NCBI GenBank assembly: GCA_002430605.1
Contig: DJBY01000110.1
Location: forward strand, 1-19,368
Direction: 5' to 3'
Length of the DNA: 19,368 nt
From: Opitutia bacterium UBA5964
GTDB taxonomy: Bacteria > Verrucomicrobiota > Verrucomicrobiia > Opitutales > Coraliomargaritaceae
Shown here: piece after piece, positions 5,038 to 12,753 of the stretch
Position numbering within the stretch: position 1 is the first letter of the stretch
Layout of the letters: each line of letters opens with the position of its first letter
Translations under genes and position numbers: made by a program
Notes under the pieces: model-generated
Seen by the model: the letters and a program-made list of their open reading frames with translations, nothing else
Database searches by the model: none
Told to the model about the DNA's origin: nothing

Positions 5038-6234
5038 ATGCGCATGTTTCATCATCTTTTGCTTCTTATTGCTTGGTTTTCTTTGCTGATGACTGCCGTT
5101 TCGGCACAGGTGATTGATATTGGCGATGCTGTTCGCCAAGGTGAGGGTCGTTTAGGGATTGCAGTGGACAGCACGGATGCAGCGCTAGCGAAGTTGGCGC
5201 GACGCGCGTTTGCTTTGCATGGCGGTTATACGGTGACGACCGCAGCGAAGTCGGCTTACACCTTTCAAATCGAGCGTGCGAGTGGCTCGTCGGTGACGCT
5301 CACTATTCGCTCTGGTCAGCCTGCGCGGGAACAGTTGCGCCGCGTGGTGCCGGGACGCGACTTGCAAAACGCCACCCTTCGCGCCTGCGATCTGGCGGTT
5401 GAGGCAACTTTGCATACGAAGGGGTTCTTTGCGGGTAAGCTGGCCTTTATTGGTAAGAAGCGTGGAGTGTCTGAGGTATATACGAGTGACTTGTTGTTTA
5501 ATAGTGTGCGTCCGTTGACTGCGGATCGTGCGTTGGTGACAGGTCCTAGTTGGTCGCCAGATGGCACCAAGCTGCTCTACACGACTTATTATAAAACAGG
5601 TTTCCCCGATATTTATATGATCGATCTGCTGAGTGGTCGTAAGATCCCAGTGGCGACTTATAAGGGCACGAATTCTGGCGGCGAATATAGCCCGAATGGG
5701 CGGAGTGTTGCGATGTCGCTCTCGAGTTCTGGAAACGCAGAGATTTTTGTGACTGAATCGATCGACAAGAAGCCGCGCCGTTTAACGACAAATAAGAGCT
5801 TAGAAACGTCGCCGACATGGTCTCCGGATGGCCGCCGTTTGGCCTTTACTTCGGATGCGCGTGGAAAGCCTCAGATCTATGAGATATCTGCCAATGGTGG
5901 ACCGATGCGTCCCATCCCGACCAATGTCAGTAGCTATTGCTCCGAGCCGACATGGAACCCCATTAAAGAGAACTTGATCGCCTTCACAGCAGCAGTCAGC
6001 GGTGGTTTTCAAATCGCGTTGTATGATTTTAAGACTCGTTCTAGCCAGATTTTGACCACCGTGTCACAGTCTGCAGTTGAGCCAACATGGATGAATGATG
6101 GTCGTCATTTGGTCTTCACAGAGCGTCAAAAAGGGCGAATGCGCCTGATGTTGCTGGATACTGAAACCAAGAAAGTTAGTTCGCTGCACGTGCCAGACTT
6201 TGGTGATGCGTCCTCGGCTAGTTTCACGTATTAA
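5038..6234 (+). CDS. tolB: TolB-like periplasmic beta-propeller protein
   Basis: A protein of about 398 residues with a typical signal peptide, MRMFHHLLLLIAWFSLLM followed by TAVSA and cleavage before QVID. After an N-terminal alpha/beta domain (about 25-128) comes the TolB hallmark GFFAGKLAFIGKKRGVSEVY (129-148). The propeller repeats follow with SWSPDG, YSPNG, TWSPDG, TWNP and TWMNDG motifs. TolB is the periplasmic partner of Pal in the Tol-Pal system, which links the outer membrane to the cell wall during division. Neither pal nor tolQRA lies in the window, so a TolB-related protein with another role is possible. I preferred the ATG at 5038 because it gives a clean signal peptide; an upstream ATG at 4978 adds 20 residues. 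It is divergent from mrp, with 179 bases between. Confidence 0.85.
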   Translation: MRMFHHLLLLIAWFSLLMTAVSAQVIDIGDAVRQGEGRLGIAVDSTDAALAKLARRAFALHGGYTVTTAAKSAYTFQIERASGSSVTLTIRSGQPAREQLRRVVPGRDLQNATLRACDLAVEATLHTKGFFAGKLAFIGKKRGVSEVYTSDLLFNSVRPLTADRALVTGPSWSPDGTKLLYTTYYKTGFPDIYMIDLLSGRKIPVATYKGTNSGGEYSPNGRSVAMSLSSSGNAEIFVTESIDKKPRRLTTNKSLETSPTWSPDGRRLAFTSDARGKPQIYEISANGGPMRPIPTNVSSYCSEPTWNPIKENLIAFTAAVSGGFQIALYDFKTRSSQILTTVSQSAVEPTWMNDGRHLVFTERQKGRMRLMLLDTETKKVSSLHVPDFGDASSASFTY

Positions 6235-6285
6235 TTTGTAATACCGAAAAGCTGTCACAGTCGGTTGTTGAAGGTCTCTGACTCA

Positions 6286-6358
6286 GTGGCGTCTGCGCGT
6301 GCGCAGGCCAATTTGAGCGGCTTGTTTATCTTCGGGCCGCCGCAAGCGACGACGCCAC
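6286..6358. repeat. Inverted repeat with inner hairpins between tolB and menB
   Basis: GTGGCGTC (6286-6293) and GACGCCAC (6351-6358) are exact inverse complements. The 57 bases between hold two smaller stems: TGCGC/GCGCA (6294-6305) and GCGGC/GCCGC (about 6317-6341). The whole can fold as a branched structure. It has no T-tract, so it is not a simple terminator, and it may be a relative of the other intergenic palindromes. Confidence 0.4.
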
Positions 6359-6445
6359 GTGGGAACTTTCGCAATGACACCAAGGTACTTACGTTGTAGA
6401 ACAGTGACGTTGCTTTTCGGTTAAAACCCGTCCTATCTTGTCGGC

Positions 6446-7279
6446 ATGAATTGGAAAAAAGTCCGCGAGTTTGAAGATATAATTTATGAAAAGTGCGATG
6501 GTGTTGCGAAAGTGACGATCAATCGCCCGCATCGGCGTAACGCATTTACGCCGGATACGGTATCCGAAATGATCGCGGCCTTCACGGATGCGCGTGAAGA
6601 TACCTCAGTCGGTGTCGTGCTGCTGACTGGATTTAATCCACAGACCGACGGCAAGTTCGCATTCTGTGCGGGCGGCGATCAAAAGATTCGTGGCCATAAG
6701 CAGGGTGGCTATATTGGCAAAGATGGCGTGCCGCGTCTGAATGTGCTGGATCTGCAGAAGTTGATTCGTTCGATGCCAAAGGTCGTGATCGCTCTGGTAG
6801 CTGGCTTTGCTGTAGGCGGTGGTCATGTCTTGCATGTGGTGTGTGATATGACGATTGCGGCGGACAATGCGGTGTTTGGTCAGACTGGACCGAAGGTTGG
6901 TAGCTTTGACGGTGGTTTCGGTTCTAGCTATTTGGCGCGTATCGTCGGCCACAAGAAGGCGCGCGAGATTTGGTATTTGTGTCGCCAATACAATGCGCAG
7001 GAGGCGCTGGATATGGGTCTGGTCAATAAGGTCGTGCCTTACGAGCAGCTTGAAGCCGAAGGATTTGAATGGGCTCAGCAGGTGATGAATCATAGCCCAC
7101 TGTCGATCCGTTGCCTCAAGGCAGCGTTCAATGCCGATGTCGATGGTCAGCAAGGCCTACAAGAACTTGCGGGTAATGCGACGATGCTCTACTATCTCAC
7201 AGAAGAGGGCGAGGAAGGACGCAAGGCCTGGAACGAAAAGCGCCCACCCAATTTCAGAAAATACCCTTGGCTGCCGTAG
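6446..7279 (+). CDS. menB: 1,4-dihydroxy-2-naphthoyl-CoA synthase (MenB)
   Basis: A 277-residue crotonase-fold enzyme that closes the ring of o-succinylbenzoyl-CoA in menaquinone synthesis. Diagnostic segments: FCAGGDQKIRG (73-83), LNVLDLQKLIRSMPK (98-112), AGFAVGGGHVLHVVCDMTIA (119-138), FGQTGPKVGSFDGGFGSSYL (144-163), LAGNATMLYYLTEEGEEGR, and the C-terminal KRPPNFRKYPWLP. Similarity to E. coli MenB as I remember it is high throughout. The QTG motif (146-148) marks the bicarbonate-dependent type I class; type II enzymes carry an aspartate instead. Length is normal. It stands alone here, without menA, menC, menD or menE. It is convergent with purT across a cluster of hairpins. No Shine-Dalgarno sequence precedes the ATG (ctatcttgtcggc). 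Confidence 0.96.
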   Translation: MNWKKVREFEDIIYEKCDGVAKVTINRPHRRNAFTPDTVSEMIAAFTDAREDTSVGVVLLTGFNPQTDGKFAFCAGGDQKIRGHKQGGYIGKDGVPRLNVLDLQKLIRSMPKVVIALVAGFAVGGGHVLHVVCDMTIAADNAVFGQTGPKVGSFDGGFGSSYLARIVGHKKAREIWYLCRQYNAQEALDMGLVNKVVPYEQLEAEGFEWAQQVMNHSPLSIRCLKAAFNADVDGQQGLQELAGNATMLYYLTEEGEEGRKAWNEKRPPNFRKYPWLP

Positions 7280-7286
7280 CGGGAAA

Positions 7287-7310
7287 GTAGAAGCGACACT
7301 CTTGTCGCTT
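7287..7310 (+). repeat. REP-like element with GTAG head (copy A)
   Basis: GTAG (7287-7290) is followed by AAGCGACA, the loop CTCT, and TGTCGCTT (7303-7310), a perfect 8-bp stem. A nearly identical copy occurs in inverse orientation at 7407-7433. It starts eight bases after the menB stop codon and is followed by TTTT, so it may also end menB transcription. Confidence 0.65.
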
Positions 7311-7331
7311 TTGCTGTTCAGTATTCTACTC

Positions 7332-7346
7332 CTGGCGTAAAGCCAG
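7332..7346. repeat. Small hairpin inside the REP cluster
   Basis: CTGGC (7332-7336) pairs with GCCAG (7342-7346) around GTAAA. It lies between the GTAG-headed elements and has no clear head of its own; CTAC occurs three bases before it, at 7326-7329. Confidence 0.35.
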
Positions 7347-7361
7347 CCGCTTCGAAGAGTT

Positions 7362-7383
7362 GTAGCGAGCGGGTTTAGCCCGC
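7362..7383 (+). repeat. REP-like element with GTAG head (different stem)
   Basis: GTAG (7362-7365) is followed by GCGGG (7369-7373) and CCCGC (7379-7383) around TTTAG. It has the same head as its neighbours but an unrelated stem sequence. Confidence 0.5.
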
Positions 7384-7406
7384 GATGATCAAATACGTTT
7401 CAAAGT

Positions 7407-7433
7407 AAGCGACAAGAGTGTCGCTTCGACTAC
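7407..7433 (-). repeat. REP-like element with GTAG head (inverse copy of A)
   Basis: On the minus strand GTAG (7430-7433) and TCG are followed by the same AAGCGACA-CTCT-TGTCGCTT palindrome as at 7291-7310. The two copies are in opposite orientation about 100 bases apart and could pair into a long stem. The TAG of this head is the purT stop codon. Confidence 0.65.
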
Positions 7434-8614
7434 AATTGCACATCCACCGCGCTCGATACGCGGCAGGCTTTAGCGCGAGCGGCATCGATCGTCTCGGCGC
7501 GGGCTAGGGCGACGCCCATGCGCCGCTTGCCGTTGACCGCTGGCTTGCCAAACAGGCGTAGCTGTGTGTCTGGCTCGCTCAGTGCTTGTTGCAGATTGCC
7601 GAAGCTCACTTGCTCCGACTTGCCTTCGACGAGAATCACGGATGAGGCGCTGGGGCCAAATTGGCGAATGCTGGGGATAGGCAATCCCAGAATGGCGCGG
7701 GCATGAAGTGCAAATTGCGTTAAGTCCTGCGAGATCATGGTGACCATCCCCGTATCGTGAGGACGTGGGGAAACTTCGCTAAAGATGACGGTGTCGTCTT
7801 TGACGAAGAGTTCGACGCCGAACAGTCCATAGCCGCCGAGACTGCCTGTTATGGCTTCGGCCATTTGCTGGGCGCTATTGAGTGCGGCGTCGCTCATGGC
7901 CTGCGGTTGCCAGGATTCGCGGTAGTCGCCATCGACTTGGATGTGGCCGATCGGCTCGCAAAAGCTGGTGCCATCGACGTGGCGGACGGTGAGGAGGGTG
8001 ATTTCGTAGTCGAAATCGACAAAGCCCTCAACAATGACTTTGCCCTTACCAGCGCGGCCGCCTTCTTGTGCGTAATTCCACGACACTTCGATGTCGGCCT
8101 CAGTTTTCACAACGCTCTGGCCCTTGCCCGAGGAGCTCATGATTGGTTTGATCACGCAGGGCATGCCAATTGCGTGAATCGCAGCGGTGAAGTCTTCCAA
8201 GCTGCTGGCAAATTGATACGGTGATGTGAGCAGACCCAGCTCTTCGGCTGCAAGGCGACGGATGCCTTCGCGGTTCATCGTGAGTTGGGTGGCACGTGCG
8301 GTTGGGATAATGGTGGCGAGGCCCTCTTGCTCAATCGCTGCGAGTGTGTCGGTCGCGAGCGCCTCAACTTCGGGCACCACGAGGTCGGGCTTCTCGCCTT
8401 CGATCACAGCTCGGAGTGCAGGGCCATCAAGCATGGAGAGCACATGTGAGCGGTCGGCCACTTGCATGGCCGGTGCGTCGGCATACGCATCGACGGCAAT
8501 CACTTCCACGCCGTAGCGTTGTAGTTCAATAGCGATTTCTTTGCCCAGTTCGCCTGAGCCGCAAAGCAGCACTTTTTTTGCTGTACCAGTAAAAGGTGTT
8601 CCGATGGTAGACAT
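7430..8614 (-). CDS. purT: Formate-dependent GAR transformylase (PurT)
   Basis: A 394-residue ATP-grasp enzyme that makes formylglycinamide ribonucleotide from GAR, formate and ATP in purine synthesis, so this step needs no formyl-folate. Seen, in order: VLLCGSGELGKEIAIELQR, VDAYADAPAMQVADRSHV, PEVEALATDTL, LTMNREGIRRLAAEELGL, KPIMSSSGKGQS (ATP-binding loop), DGDYRESWQPQ, FGVELFV and FSEVSPRPHDTGMVT (metal and substrate site), and LRLFGKP near the end. The match to E. coli PurT is close end to end. The ATG at 8614 (MSTIGTPFTGTAKKV) fits the family start; a TTG four codons upstream is also in frame. The stop codon TAG lies inside a REP-like head. It is convergent with menB. Confidence 0.97.
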   Translation of the reverse strand: MSTIGTPFTGTAKKVLLCGSGELGKEIAIELQRYGVEVIAVDAYADAPAMQVADRSHVLSMLDGPALRAVIEGEKPDLVVPEVEALATDTLAAIEQEGLATIIPTARATQLTMNREGIRRLAAEELGLLTSPYQFASSLEDFTAAIHAIGMPCVIKPIMSSSGKGQSVVKTEADIEVSWNYAQEGGRAGKGKVIVEGFVDFDYEITLLTVRHVDGTSFCEPIGHIQVDGDYRESWQPQAMSDAALNSAQQMAEAITGSLGGYGLFGVELFVKDDTVIFSEVSPRPHDTGMVTMISQDLTQFALHARAILGLPIPSIRQFGPSASSVILVEGKSEQVSFGNLQQALSEPDTQLRLFGKPAVNGKRRMGVALARAETIDAARAKACRVSSAVDVQL

Positions 8615-8741
8615 CTCGCGAGTCAATGGCAGGTGAGGTTCGGCTTCAACTCAAACTTGCAAATACCTGCAGTTCACTTTATTTTCTAGCCCTTCCTTTG
8701 TAGTGCTGCTTTTTTATAGTCACTTTAAAGCGTTATTCTTG

Positions 8742-8755
8742 CCAGCTACAGCTGG
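8742..8755. promoter_or_regulatory. 14-bp dyad upstream of lemA
   Basis: CCAGCT-AC-AGCTGG is a dyad with two exact 6-base half-sites, ending 29 bases before the lemA ATG within an AT-rich leader. It could be a regulator-binding site. No regulator gene is nearby and no promoter boxes are clear. Confidence 0.3.
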
Positions 8756-8784
8756 AAACTCTGTTAATTTAAAATACTGTTATT

Positions 8785-9384
8785 ATGACTACTGGACTGA
8801 TTTTTTTGGGTGTGTTGGCTGTGTGCGTTGTCGTCGTGGCACTGTGGGTGATGGGGATTTACAATGGTCTGGTGACCTTGCGAAATCGCTTTAAGAATGC
8901 GTTTGCGCAGATCGATGTGCAGCTGAAGCGCCGCTATGATTTGATTCCGAATCTAGTCGAGACTGCCAAGGGCTACCTCTCGCATGAGCGTGAGACGCTG
9001 GAGGCAGTGATTACTGCGCGGAATAGTGCGGCTTCTGCTGGGCAGGCAGCTGCGAGCGATCCGAGCAATCCAGACGCGATCAAAAAGTTAATGGGGGCCG
9101 AGACTGCGCTGACTGGTGCAATGGGTAAATTCTTTGCGCTGTCGGAAGCGTATCCGGATTTGAAGGCTAATCAAAACATGATGCAACTCACTGAGGAGCT
9201 GACTTCGACGGAGAACAAGGTCTCGTTTGCACGTCAGGCCTACAACGACTCGGTGATGACATATAATACGAAGCGTGAAGTGTTTCCTGCCGTTTTATTT
9301 TCTGGAGTCCTAGGGTTTCGCGAAGCGCAACTGTTTGAGATTACCGATGAGCGCGAGCGCGAGGCCGTCAAGGTCAGCTTTTAG
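8785..9384 (+). CDS. lemA: LemA-family membrane protein
   Basis: A 199-residue LemA protein. Residues 4-24 are one hydrophobic helix (TGLIFLGVLAVCVVVVALWV) that anchors a long helical bundle. The family signature is complete: YNGLVTLRNRFKNAFAQIDV, then QLKRRYDLIPNLVETAKGYL and SHERETLEAV. The conserved ELTSTENKVSFARQAYNDSV block and the RE.FPA....GF end are also present. The molecular role of LemA is not settled. In many bacteria it is encoded beside an M48 peptidase or a TPM-domain protein, as here: the M48 gene starts 18 bases after the lemA stop, so the two are very likely cotranscribed. There is no Shine-Dalgarno sequence before the ATG (aaaatactgttatt). Confidence 0.95.
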   Translation: MTTGLIFLGVLAVCVVVVALWVMGIYNGLVTLRNRFKNAFAQIDVQLKRRYDLIPNLVETAKGYLSHERETLEAVITARNSAASAGQAAASDPSNPDAIKKLMGAETALTGAMGKFFALSEAYPDLKANQNMMQLTEELTSTENKVSFARQAYNDSVMTYNTKREVFPAVLFSGVLGFREAQLFEITDEREREAVKVSF

Positions 9385-9402
9385 CGGCGCCCAGTTCTAA
9401 AA

Positions 9403-11328
9403 ATGGATTTTTTTGAAGCCCAAGAATTGGCTCGTAAGCGCACCCGCCTGATGGTGGTGCTGTTTGCGATGGCAGTGCTGAGTATCGCTGCTGCGTTGTA
9501 TGGCGTTGTGGTGTATGTGACAGGCGCGGGCTTCCTTGATGCGGAAGGCGCGGTGCGACAGCCGATGCAGCTGTGGCAGCCAGATCTGTTTTTCGGCACC
9601 TTGGCGGCAGTGGTCGTATTAGTCAGTGTTTGCTCGCTGTTCAAAGTGGGGCAACTGCGTTCTGGTGGCGGCTATGTGGCACGTTCCATGGGTGGGCGTG
9701 AGATCGAGCATACGACACAAGATGCCGATGAGCGAATGTTGATGAATATCGTCGAAGAGATGTCGATCGCCTCTGGTGTGCCGATGCCTGAGGTCTATCT
9801 GTTACCGGAAGATGGTATCAATGCCTTTGCCGCTGGATTTACGCCAGCCGATGCGGTCGTCGCGGTCACGCGTGGCTGTATCCGCACCTTGAATCGCGAT
9901 GAGCTGCAAGGCGTGGTCGCGCACGAGTTTAGCCATATCCTCAATGGCGACATGCGGATGAATATTCGCCTGATGGGCGTGCTGTTTGGAATTCTCGCTA
10001 TTGCGGTGGTCGGGCAGCTTGCGTTCCGCAGCACCGCTCAGGCAAGCTTCTTGGGCGGGCGTCGGCGGAGTAAAGAAGGCGGCGGCGCGGTGCTCGTGAT
10101 TATGGCGATCGGCCTTGCTGTGATGGCGATCGGTTATATCGGCGTGTTCTTCGGACGTATGATTCAGAGTGCGATTTCGCGTCAGCGTGAGTTTCTTGCC
10201 GATGCGGCCGCCGTGCAATTCACGCGTAATCCCGAAGGGATCGCCGGCGCATTGAAAAAGATCGGCGGCGCTCCGCTGCATGGCGCGGTGGCGAACGCGC
10301 ACTCGCAGGAGGCCGCGCATTTCTTTTTTGCCAGCGCGCTCAAGTCGAAGAGCGTCAGTCTATTTGCGACCCACCCGCCGTTGGAGCAGCGGATCGCGGC
10401 GATTGAGCCAAATTGGGATGGTCAATTTGTCAGTGGCGCGCGCCGACAGTCAGCGCGTCGATCCTCTTCGAAAAAGCCAGAGGCGGCGCCAGCGCCATTG
10501 CAGGCGCATGATTTTATCAATGCAATCGGGCAAGTCAGTGCGGCGGCAATTCTCAGCGCACAAGAAATTCATGGGCAGATTGGCAACGATCTAGATCGCC
10601 TACATCAGAGCAACGACTCTGCGCGGGGTGTCTTGATTGGACTGCAGATCTCTGCCAGTGATAGCGCGGATGATGCGGCTCAATTGAAAATGGTAAAAGG
10701 GCGCATTGACGGCGCGGTGTATCGCGAGGTCGAGGCATGGCTGTCACGTCTGCGTGCGCTCAATTTGAACCAACGCTTTGCTTTGTTTGATGCTGCGTTG
10801 CCAATGGCAGCAGGGCGCGACCTCGATACACTTGCTCAGTTGAGTCAACTGATCTACGACCTTGCGCACAGCGATGGAGCGATTGAGTTGGAGGAATTCG
10901 CACTGATGCGCGCTGTTGCTGGATACCTAGAAGACCGCAGCAATCCTTCGCGTAAAGTGACGCCTCTATCGCCGGCGAAGATGGAAATGCCACTGTGCGT
11001 AATGCTCTCTGCGATCACTTATACTGCTGCGGTTGAACCTGCAGGTCGCGAAGCTGCGTTTAAGGCAGGTGCCCGTAAATGTAGTCGTTACATGCTAAAG
11101 GTGCCGATCTTGTTGCCAGAAGCGGCGATTACTTTTGATGCGTTGGAAGCAGCGTTGGAGCTATTTGTGCATCTGCCGTTGCCGCAAAAGAAAGTGATTT
11201 TTGAAGGCGCGCTGGCGGTCGTGCTAGCCGATGAGAAAGTCGCTCAAGAAGAGCTCAGTTTGATCCGCGTCATTGCTACCAGCCTCGGCTTACCGATGCC
11301 GCCGCTGATCAGCGAAGCGGCCGCTTAG
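9403..11328 (+). CDS. Membrane M48 metallopeptidase with TerB-like C-terminus
   Basis: A 641-residue protein. Two N-terminal membrane helices (about 16-40 and 62-81) precede an M48 peptidase domain. Zinc motif HEFSH (His174, Glu175, His178) sits in LQGVVAHEFSHILNGDMRMN, and the third ligand is Glu263 in SRQREFLADAAAVQFTRNP. Two more hydrophobic helices (about 190-206 and 229-250) lie between them, as in HtpX-type enzymes. After a linker rich in Ala/Ser/Pro/Lys (about 350-365) comes a helical region with two acidic motifs, LAHSDGAIELEEFALMRAVA and VLADEKVAQEELSLIRVIA, that resemble TerB-like domains. This is larger than HtpX (about 290 residues). Coupling to lemA suggests a role in membrane protein quality control. 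The TerB likeness is by eye. No Shine-Dalgarno sequence. Confidence 0.9.
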   Translation: MDFFEAQELARKRTRLMVVLFAMAVLSIAAALYGVVVYVTGAGFLDAEGAVRQPMQLWQPDLFFGTLAAVVVLVSVCSLFKVGQLRSGGGYVARSMGGREIEHTTQDADERMLMNIVEEMSIASGVPMPEVYLLPEDGINAFAAGFTPADAVVAVTRGCIRTLNRDELQGVVAHEFSHILNGDMRMNIRLMGVLFGILAIAVVGQLAFRSTAQASFLGGRRRSKEGGGAVLVIMAIGLAVMAIGYIGVFFGRMIQSAISRQREFLADAAAVQFTRNPEGIAGALKKIGGAPLHGAVANAHSQEAAHFFFASALKSKSVSLFATHPPLEQRIAAIEPNWDGQFVSGARRQSARRSSSKKPEAAPAPLQAHDFINAIGQVSAAAILSAQEIHGQIGNDLDRLHQSNDSARGVLIGLQISASDSADDAAQLKMVKGRIDGAVYREVEAWLSRLRALNLNQRFALFDAALPMAAGRDLDTLAQLSQLIYDLAHSDGAIELEEFALMRAVAGYLEDRSNPSRKVTPLSPAKMEMPLCVMLSAITYTAAVEPAGREAAFKAGARKCSRYMLKVPILLPEAAITFDALEAALELFVHLPLPQKKVIFEGALAVVLADEKVAQEELSLIRVIATSLGLPMPPLISEAAA

Positions 11329-11342
11329 TGAGGGTGGGGGTG

Positions 11343-11352
11343 CGTCCCGAAC
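11343..11352 (+). repeat. Partner arm of the REP-like element at 11437-11459
   Basis: CGTCCCGAAC is the exact inverse complement of GTTCGGGACG at 11439-11448, 86 bases downstream. It lies just after the M48 stop codon and could pair with the REP-like element or be a remnant copy of it. Confidence 0.35.
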
Positions 11353-11436
11353 TCCATTCCATCGTGTCAGTCCATGTTGTATTGTCGCATTGTATCTGAA
11401 CCTTCCCAAATACGCGGCATCCCTACCAAACGTATA

Positions 11437-11459
11437 GCGTTCGGGACGAACGCCTCTAC
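11437..11459 (-). repeat. REP-like element with GTAG head
   Basis: On the minus strand GTAG (11456-11459) is followed by GCGTTCG, the loop TCC, and CGAACGC (11437-11443). It is in the 264-base region between the M48 gene and the glycosyltransferase gene, which otherwise contains no coding frame that I trust. Confidence 0.55.
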
Positions 11460-11543
11460 CTTGTGCGGTGTTTTGAGCAAAATGAGCGGATAGATTCACA
11501 TGTCCGAGTCGCAGTACTCGTTCCTCCAGAGTTCACTCAAATG

Positions 11544-11564
11544 AAACATGAATGACACATGTTT
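11544..11564. promoter_or_regulatory. Inverted repeat upstream of the glycosyltransferase
   Basis: AAACATG (11544-11550) and CATGTTT (11558-11564) are exact inverse complements around AATGACA, with partial continuation outward (CTCAA / TTGAG). It ends 28 bases before the chosen GTG start. It could be an operator; an AT-rich TATATT stretch follows at 11578. Confidence 0.3.
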
Positions 11565-11592
11565 GAGCTGATTGTCATATATTCTATGCGGT

Positions 11593-12753
11593 GTGAAAAT
11601 TGCATTGGTGACCGAGACCTATCCGCCAGAAGTGAATGGTGTGGCCATGACTTTGCATCGCTTAGTCACAGGTATTTTGGCAGAAGGGCATGCGATACAG
11701 TTGGTTCGACCTCGGCAAACCGTTGAGGCTGAATGGTGTCACTTCGATGGTCAGCTTGAGGAACTACTAGTCGGCAGTTTGCCGTTGCCGGGCTATGACC
11801 GATTGCGAATCGGCTTACCTGCGATGCGTCGCTTGAAGCGATTATGGCAAAGTTCGCGACCGGATGTGGTGCATATTGCTACGGAAGGGCCGCTCGGTGG
11901 TGCAGCTCTGTGGGTCGCGCGTCGTATGAAGATTCCGGTAGTATCGAGCTTTCATACCAACTTTCACAGCTATGGGGCTTACTATGGTGTCGGTCTGCTG
12001 CAAGGAATCGGCTTCGCCTATTTGCGCACATTTCATAATTACACTGCGGCGACTTTCGCGCCAACGCGGGCGACTTGTGAAGAACTCGCTGGGCAAGGCA
12101 TTCGTAATACACGAGTAATGAGTCGCGGGGTGGATTGTGAATTATATCAACCTGCGACGCGTTGTGATAAGCTGCGTGCGAGCTGGCTGGGCAATGCGAC
12201 GGCACCGGTGGTGCTCTACGTCGGACGAATCGCTCAGGAAAAAAACTTGGATTTAGCGATTCGTGGGTTTTACGAAATTAAGCGTAAGCAGCCTGATGCG
12301 CGGTTCGTATTGGTGGGCGATGGGCCGATGCGTGTGGAATTAGAGAAAGCACATCCTGAGTTCGTTTTTACCGGATTTCAACGCGGTGCGGAGTTAGCGA
12401 AGTGCTATGGATCGGCGGATATTTTTTTGTTTCCGAGTGTGACTGAAACCTTTGGCAATGTGCTGACAGAAGCGATGGCGAGTGGCTTAGCCTGTGTCGC
12501 GTATGATTATGCGGCGGCAGCGGAATATGCCACGGATGGTGCCAATGCACTGCTGGCCGCGAAAGGCGATGAGAGTGGTTTTCTCGCTGCTGCTAGCCGA
12601 CTGGCAAATGATACTGAATTGAGGCTGGGCGCCGCGGCTCGGGACTTGGCCATGCGGTTGAGCTGGGGGGGCGTAGTGCGCTCATACTTAGCGGATGTAT
12701 CGACGATGCTACAATGTGAGGAATGCTCCCTTGAATATTTAGAAATAATATGA
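11593..12753 (+). CDS. GT4-family glycosyltransferase
   Basis: A 386-residue GT-B glycosyltransferase of family GT4. The N-terminal nucleotide-fold start KIALVTETYPPEVNGVAMTL is typical of the branch that includes MgtA/PimB-like mannosyl- and glucosyltransferases. Also seen: the HTNFHSYGAYYG acceptor-side segment, PVVLYVGRIAQEKNLDLAIR (sugar-nucleotide domain), VLVGDGPMR, FTGF, and the E-x7-E motif ETFGNVLTE (Glu285 and Glu293). The likely reaction is transfer of a hexose from a nucleotide sugar to a lipid acceptor at the inner membrane; donor and acceptor cannot be read from sequence. I chose the GTG at 11593, which gives the family N-terminus; a TTG at 11572 is also in frame. The stop codon overlaps the start of the next gene by four bases (ATGA), suggesting translational coupling. 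Confidence 0.9.
   Translation: MKIALVTETYPPEVNGVAMTLHRLVTGILAEGHAIQLVRPRQTVEAEWCHFDGQLEELLVGSLPLPGYDRLRIGLPAMRRLKRLWQSSRPDVVHIATEGPLGGAALWVARRMKIPVVSSFHTNFHSYGAYYGVGLLQGIGFAYLRTFHNYTAATFAPTRATCEELAGQGIRNTRVMSRGVDCELYQPATRCDKLRASWLGNATAPVVLYVGRIAQEKNLDLAIRGFYEIKRKQPDARFVLVGDGPMRVELEKAHPEFVFTGFQRGAELAKCYGSADIFLFPSVTETFGNVLTEAMASGLACVAYDYAAAAEYATDGANALLAAKGDESGFLAAASRLANDTELRLGAAARDLAMRLSWGGVVRSYLADVSTMLQCEECSLEYLEII

Noticed and set aside
7757..8224. A 155-codon plus-strand frame within purT
   Set aside because: It is the complement of well-conserved PurT codons, with no recognisable domain.
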